Of a stretch of DNA of 9,094 nucleotides, positions 6,542 through 9,094 are shown in pieces. A model generated the notes under the pieces. The model made no database searches and was not told where the DNA came from. It saw nothing but the letters and a program-made list of their open reading frames with translations. Both the position numbers and the translations under genes were made by a program. Every line of letters begins with the position of its first letter. Positions within the stretch are counted from its first letter, which is position 1. Origin of the DNA: Burkholderiales bacterium. GTDB lineage: Bacteria > Pseudomonadota > Gammaproteobacteria > Burkholderiales > Burkholderiaceae_A. The stretch lies in the NCBI GenBank assembly GCA_030834045.1, contig JAURFZ010000048.1, forward strand, positions 1 through 9,094, given 5' to 3'.

Positions 6542-8077
6542 CTAAGGCTGCTGAGGATTGGCCTTTGGCGCCGTAGAAAGCCGGTTAAGGGCATTAAGGT
6601 AGGCGATGGCCGAGGCAACAACGATGTCGGGGTCTGCTCCCACCCCATTGACCACCCTACCCGCCTTCTGAAGCCGCATGGTGACTTCGCCCTGAGACTC
6701 TGTTCCGGTTGTAATGGCATTTACCGAGAACAACAAAAGTTCGGCGCCGCTCTTGGCCTCCTTCTCAATCGCCTTGACTGTGGCATCAACAGGGCCATTG
6801 CCCTCTGACTCCACGCGAACCTCCTCCCCTCCAATGCTAAAAACCACGCGAGACACAGGCTTTTCTCCCATCTCGGAGCTCTGTGACATCGAAATAAGCT
6901 TGTAGCGCTCGCTGCTTGGTCCCGCCTCGCCGGCAACAATGGCCTGAAGGTCTTCGTCAAAAATTTCAGACTTACGATCGGCGAGTTCTTTAAACCTTGA
7001 GAAGGCCTCATTAAGGGCCTGCTCGGACGAGGGTGCTACGCCGAGCTCCTCAAGCCTTTGCCGAAAGGCATTCCGCCCCGAGAGTTTCCCGAGCACAATG
7101 CGGTTGGCTGACCAGCCTACATCTTCAGCTCGCATAATTTCATAGGTTTCCCGGTGCTTGAGCACCCCGTCTTGGTGAATACCCGACTCGTGGGCGAAGG
7201 CGTTGGCTCCGACCACGGCCTTGTTCGGCTGAACGGGATAGCCCGTAATCTGAGAGACAAGTCGCGACGATGGAACGATCTGAGTGGTATCAATGTTGGA
7301 ATCGCAGGCAAACACATCGCGACGGGTTTTCACTGCCATAACAATTTCTTCAAGGCTCGCATTGCCTGCCCGCTCACCGAGGCCGTTTATGGTGCACTCG
7401 ACCTGACGGGCACCGTTAAGAACCGCCGATAAAGAGTTGGCAACCGCCATACCGAGGTCGTTATGGCAATGGGTCGACCAGACAACTCTGTCTGCGCCTG
7501 GCGTTCGCTCAATAAGCTGGCGCATGCGCTCGCCCCATTGGCCTGGAACGCTATAGCCCACCGTATCGGGTACGTTAATGGTGGTTGCCCCTGCCTTAAT
7601 CACTTCACCAAAAACGCGAACAAGAAAATCGATGTCGGAGCGCACGGCATCTTCGGCAGAGAACTCAACGTCATCTGTAAAGCTTAGGGCATGCCGAACG
7701 GCAGCAATGGCGGCCTCCACCACCTGGTCTGGGTTCATACGAAGCTTTTTCTCCATATGAATAGGACTTGTGGCAATAAAGGTATGAATACGCCCGCGGG
7801 CCGCAGGTGCGACTGCCTTTCCCGCAGCATCGATATCGCTGGTGGTCGCCCTTGCCAAGGAACAGACGGTGCTGTCTTTCACCGACTCGGCGACCGCACG
7901 GACGGCTTCAAAATCGCCAGGACTTGCGGCGGCAAAGCCCGCCTCAATGACATCTACACGAAGACGTTCGAGCTGCTTGGCAATTCGGACCTTCTCGTCC
8001 TTGGTCATGGAGGCGCCCGGGCTTTGTTCGCCATCGCGCAAGGTGGTATCAAAAACAATTAAACGATCGGAATTCAT
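6542..8077 (-). CDS. leuA: 2-isopropylmalate synthase
   Basis: LeuA catalyses the first committed step of leucine biosynthesis: condensation of acetyl-CoA with 2-oxoisovalerate to 2-isopropylmalate in the cytoplasm. It is normally inhibited by leucine through a C-terminal regulatory domain. The 511-residue protein starts with the DRE-TIM metallolyase barrel: TTLRDGEQSPGASM at 11-24 with the metal ligand Asp15, THCHNDLGMA at 202-211 with His203 and His205, and GLGERAGNASLEE at 232-244 with Asn239. HESGIHQDG at 296-304 is also conserved. The leucine-binding LeuA dimer domain follows at about 375-500, then a short polar tail. The length fits the proteobacterial short-type LeuA. The ATG at 8077 has an AAGGGGAA site four bases upstream. 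A leucine-rich short frame and hairpins lie before it, and no other leu gene is adjacent. Confidence 0.98.
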   Translation of the reverse strand: MNSDRLIVFDTTLRDGEQSPGASMTKDEKVRIAKQLERLRVDVIEAGFAAASPGDFEAVRAVAESVKDSTVCSLARATTSDIDAAGKAVAPAARGRIHTFIATSPIHMEKKLRMNPDQVVEAAIAAVRHALSFTDDVEFSAEDAVRSDIDFLVRVFGEVIKAGATTINVPDTVGYSVPGQWGERMRQLIERTPGADRVVWSTHCHNDLGMAVANSLSAVLNGARQVECTINGLGERAGNASLEEIVMAVKTRRDVFACDSNIDTTQIVPSSRLVSQITGYPVQPNKAVVGANAFAHESGIHQDGVLKHRETYEIMRAEDVGWSANRIVLGKLSGRNAFRQRLEELGVAPSSEQALNEAFSRFKELADRKSEIFDEDLQAIVAGEAGPSSERYKLISMSQSSEMGEKPVSRVVFSIGGEEVRVESEGNGPVDATVKAIEKEAKSGAELLLFSVNAITTGTESQGEVTMRLQKAGRVVNGVGADPDIVVASAIAYLNALNRLSTAPKANPQQP

Positions 8078-8117
8078 GTGCTTCCCCTTTGGACACTTAA
8101 TTTTAAAGTTGATTAAC

Positions 8118-8187
8118 GCCTGCTGGGTAAGTGGTCGGCGCAGGCCACCGACGCGGTCGAGGATTAGCGCCCGAGGCGCAGTCGACC
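8118..8187 (-). promoter_or_regulatory. Candidate leucine attenuator structure before leuA
   Basis: Three overlapping inverted repeats follow or include the end of the leucine-rich short frame (minus strand). Hairpin 1 pairs GGTCGA (8187-8182) with TCGACC (8160-8155) and, inside it, GCGCC (8179-8175) with GGCGC (8171-8167); the stop codon of the short frame lies within it. Hairpin 2 pairs GTCGGT (8152-8147) with GCCGAC (8139-8134), one pair being G-U. Hairpin 3 pairs GCCTGC (8145-8140) with GCAGGC (8123-8118). Hairpins 2 and 3 compete, and GGCGC freed from hairpin 1 could pair with GCGCC at 8141-8137. Hairpin 3 is followed by AT-rich sequence but not by a clean T run, so termination may not be intrinsic, or control may act on translation. 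Confidence 0.5.
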
Positions 8188-8238
8188 CAGGGGGAGAAGA
8201 AACAGAGTTGGCGAACCAATGAAGGGTGTAGACCTCAT
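8164..8238 (-). CDS. Leucine-rich leader peptide before leuA
   Basis: A 24-codon frame begins with ATG at 8238 and ends with TAA at 8166-8164. It lies wholly between pssA and leuA. Leucine occupies residues 12, 14, 15, 17, 20 and 22, six of the last thirteen, encoded by three CTG, two CTC and one CTT. It ends inside the first of several competing hairpins, as expected for a ribosome-stalling leader peptide that senses charged tRNA-Leu. No ribosome binding site precedes the ATG, but a promoter-like element would place the mRNA 5' end at or next to the A of the ATG, so it may be leaderless; reinitiation after the in-frame pssA stop nine bases upstream is the alternative. Role is inferred from composition and position; the peptide is not similar in sequence to E. 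coli LeuL. Confidence 0.6.
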   Translation of the reverse strand: MRSTPFIGSPTLFLLPLGRLRLGR

Positions 8239-8246
8239 AGACCAGA

Positions 8247-8276
8247 ACTATAGCTCTTTCTTCTCGTCCTCTGCAA
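8247..8276 (-). promoter_or_regulatory. Candidate promoter for the leuA leader
   Basis: Within the last codons of pssA on the minus strand, TTGCAG (8276-8271) is followed after 18 bases by TATAGT (8252-8247), a five-of-six match to the -10 consensus that overlaps the pssA stop codon. The first suitable purine downstream is the A at 8238, which is also the first base of the leucine-rich leader frame. The -35 match is modest, so this is a candidate only. Confidence 0.4.
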
Positions 8277-9027
8277 ACATACTCACGGGCTCACCGTTGG
8301 CTTTACACCACACAAAATAAACATAGCCCGACACTGAATACAGAAGCACCAGAGTGAAGAGGATGGAAGGGGGGTCTTGCGAGACCACCACAAGCACCAG
8401 TGCGCCCAAAGCAACAAAGACAAAGGGAACACTTCGCCGTAAGTTCAGCTCTTTAAAGCTGTAGAAAGGAACGTTGCTCACCATGGTAACCCCCGCATAG
8501 ACCATAAGCACCCAGACGATCCATCCCAGGGTTACCGGGTCAAGGTTTACAAGGCCCTGAGGAGCCCAATCGGTAACGAGCCAGACCAGTCCAGCAACAA
8601 GGGCGGCAGCTGCGGGACTGGGCAAGCCTTGGAAAAATCGTTTATCGACCACCCCAATATTGGTGTTAAAACGAGCAAGTCGAAGGGCTGCCCCTGCTAA
8701 ATAAACAAAGGCTGCAACCCAGCCAAGCTTTCCCATATCTTTCAGGGCCCAGACGTAACCCACAATGGCCGGAGCAACACCAAAGGAGACCATGTCGGAC
8801 AGGCTGTCGTAGTTCGCTCCAAAGTCGGATGTGGTGTTTGTAAGCCTTGCCACACGGCCATCGAGGCTATCAAGCACCATGGCTACAAAAATGGCAACCG
8901 CAGAATGCGAGAACTGCCCGTTGATGGCCATAACGATGGCATAGAAACCACTGAAGACGCAGGCTGTTGTGAAGAGGTTCGGCAGCAAGTAAATGCTCTG
9001 TCGCCGACGTGGCATTTGCGACCTCAT
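8248..9027 (-). CDS. pssA: CDP-diacylglycerol-serine O-phosphatidyltransferase
   Basis: This integral inner-membrane enzyme transfers serine onto CDP-diacylglycerol to make phosphatidylserine, the precursor of phosphatidylethanolamine. The complete CDP-alcohol phosphotransferase motif is present: Asp56-Gly57, Ala60-Arg61, Gly70, Asp74 and Asp78 in the required spacing, followed by MVSFGVAPA. It is therefore the membrane (type II) synthase and not the phospholipase D-like type of E. coli. The remainder is mostly hydrophobic with at least six likely membrane segments, and the C-terminus is acidic and lysine-rich. The length of 259 residues is normal. Two starts are possible: ATG at 9027, or ATG at 9015 (Met5), the latter with GAGG six bases upstream and giving an N-terminus MPRRRQSIYLLPNLFTT. 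In many Burkholderiales the neighbours are psd upstream and leuA downstream; leuA is seen here. Confidence 0.96.
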   Translation of the reverse strand: MRSQMPRRRQSIYLLPNLFTTACVFSGFYAIVMAINGQFSHSAVAIFVAMVLDSLDGRVARLTNTTSDFGANYDSLSDMVSFGVAPAIVGYVWALKDMGKLGWVAAFVYLAGAALRLARFNTNIGVVDKRFFQGLPSPAAAALVAGLVWLVTDWAPQGLVNLDPVTLGWIVWVLMVYAGVTMVSNVPFYSFKELNLRRSVPFVFVALGALVLVVVSQDPPSILFTLVLLYSVSGYVYFVWCKANGEPVSMFAEDEKKEL

Positions 9028-9094
9028 GGACTGGGCACTCTAGGTTTCAGGCCCCGACGTGGGCCATTGGGCAAGTACGGAGCGGTGGGCAGAA
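9026..9094 (-). other. Sequence upstream of pssA, possibly the 3' end of another gene
   Basis: These 69 bases are too short to assign. All three minus-strand frames are open for part of the stretch. The frame beginning at 9092 stays open until a TGA at 9026-9024 that would overlap the pssA ATG as ATGA, a usual arrangement for coupled genes, and would end in PRVPSP. I do not recognise the residues in any frame. In related genomes psd (phosphatidylserine decarboxylase) often lies here, but I cannot confirm that. No promoter was identified. Confidence 0.2.

Overview
The window looks like ordinary core-genome DNA from a betaproteobacterium, most likely of the order Burkholderiales. Evidence for this is the protein character (short-type LeuA of 511 aa, separate nuoC and nuoD, a NuoA ending in GALDWE) and the gene order pssA-leuA-rpsO-pnp-tpiA-secG-tRNA-Leu-nuoABCD. 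Base composition is close to balanced, so this is not one of the very GC-rich genera; I cannot place it below order. Every gene lies on the minus strand, so the window is transcribed from high to low coordinates. I see no mobile element, CRISPR array, prophage or frameshifted gene.

Layout in transcription order: (1) pssA, phosphatidylserine synthase, at 9027-8248. (2) A 170-base gap before leuA that holds a 24-codon leucine-rich open reading frame (8238-8164) followed by competing hairpins, which looks like an attenuator; a promoter-like element would start transcription almost exactly at its AUG. (3) leuA, 2-isopropylmalate synthase, at 8077-6542, followed by a GC-rich hairpin. (4) A gap with a good sigma70-type promoter and a structured 5' leader, then rpsO (S15) at 6328-6059. 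(5) A 130-base spacer with two small hairpins, then pnp at 5928-3778. (6) tpiA (3772-2975) and secG (2960-2595), tightly packed behind pnp. (7) A complete tRNA-Leu(GAG) with encoded CCA at 2572-2488. (8) The start of the respiratory complex I operon: nuoA, nuoB, nuoC and the first 327 codons of nuoD, which runs off the left edge.

Functional groups: membrane lipid synthesis (pssA), leucine biosynthesis (leuA), translation and RNA turnover (rpsO, pnp, tRNA-Leu), glycolysis (tpiA), protein export (secG) and NADH oxidation (nuoABCD). Gaps are short from pnp to nuoD and no convincing internal promoter or terminator was seen, so long read-through transcripts are plausible, with the tRNA cut out of them. 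The most interesting content is regulatory: the probable leucine leader peptide before leuA, the structured rpsO leader, and the tRNA placed 13 bases before the nuoA start codon. I found no novel multi-gene system.
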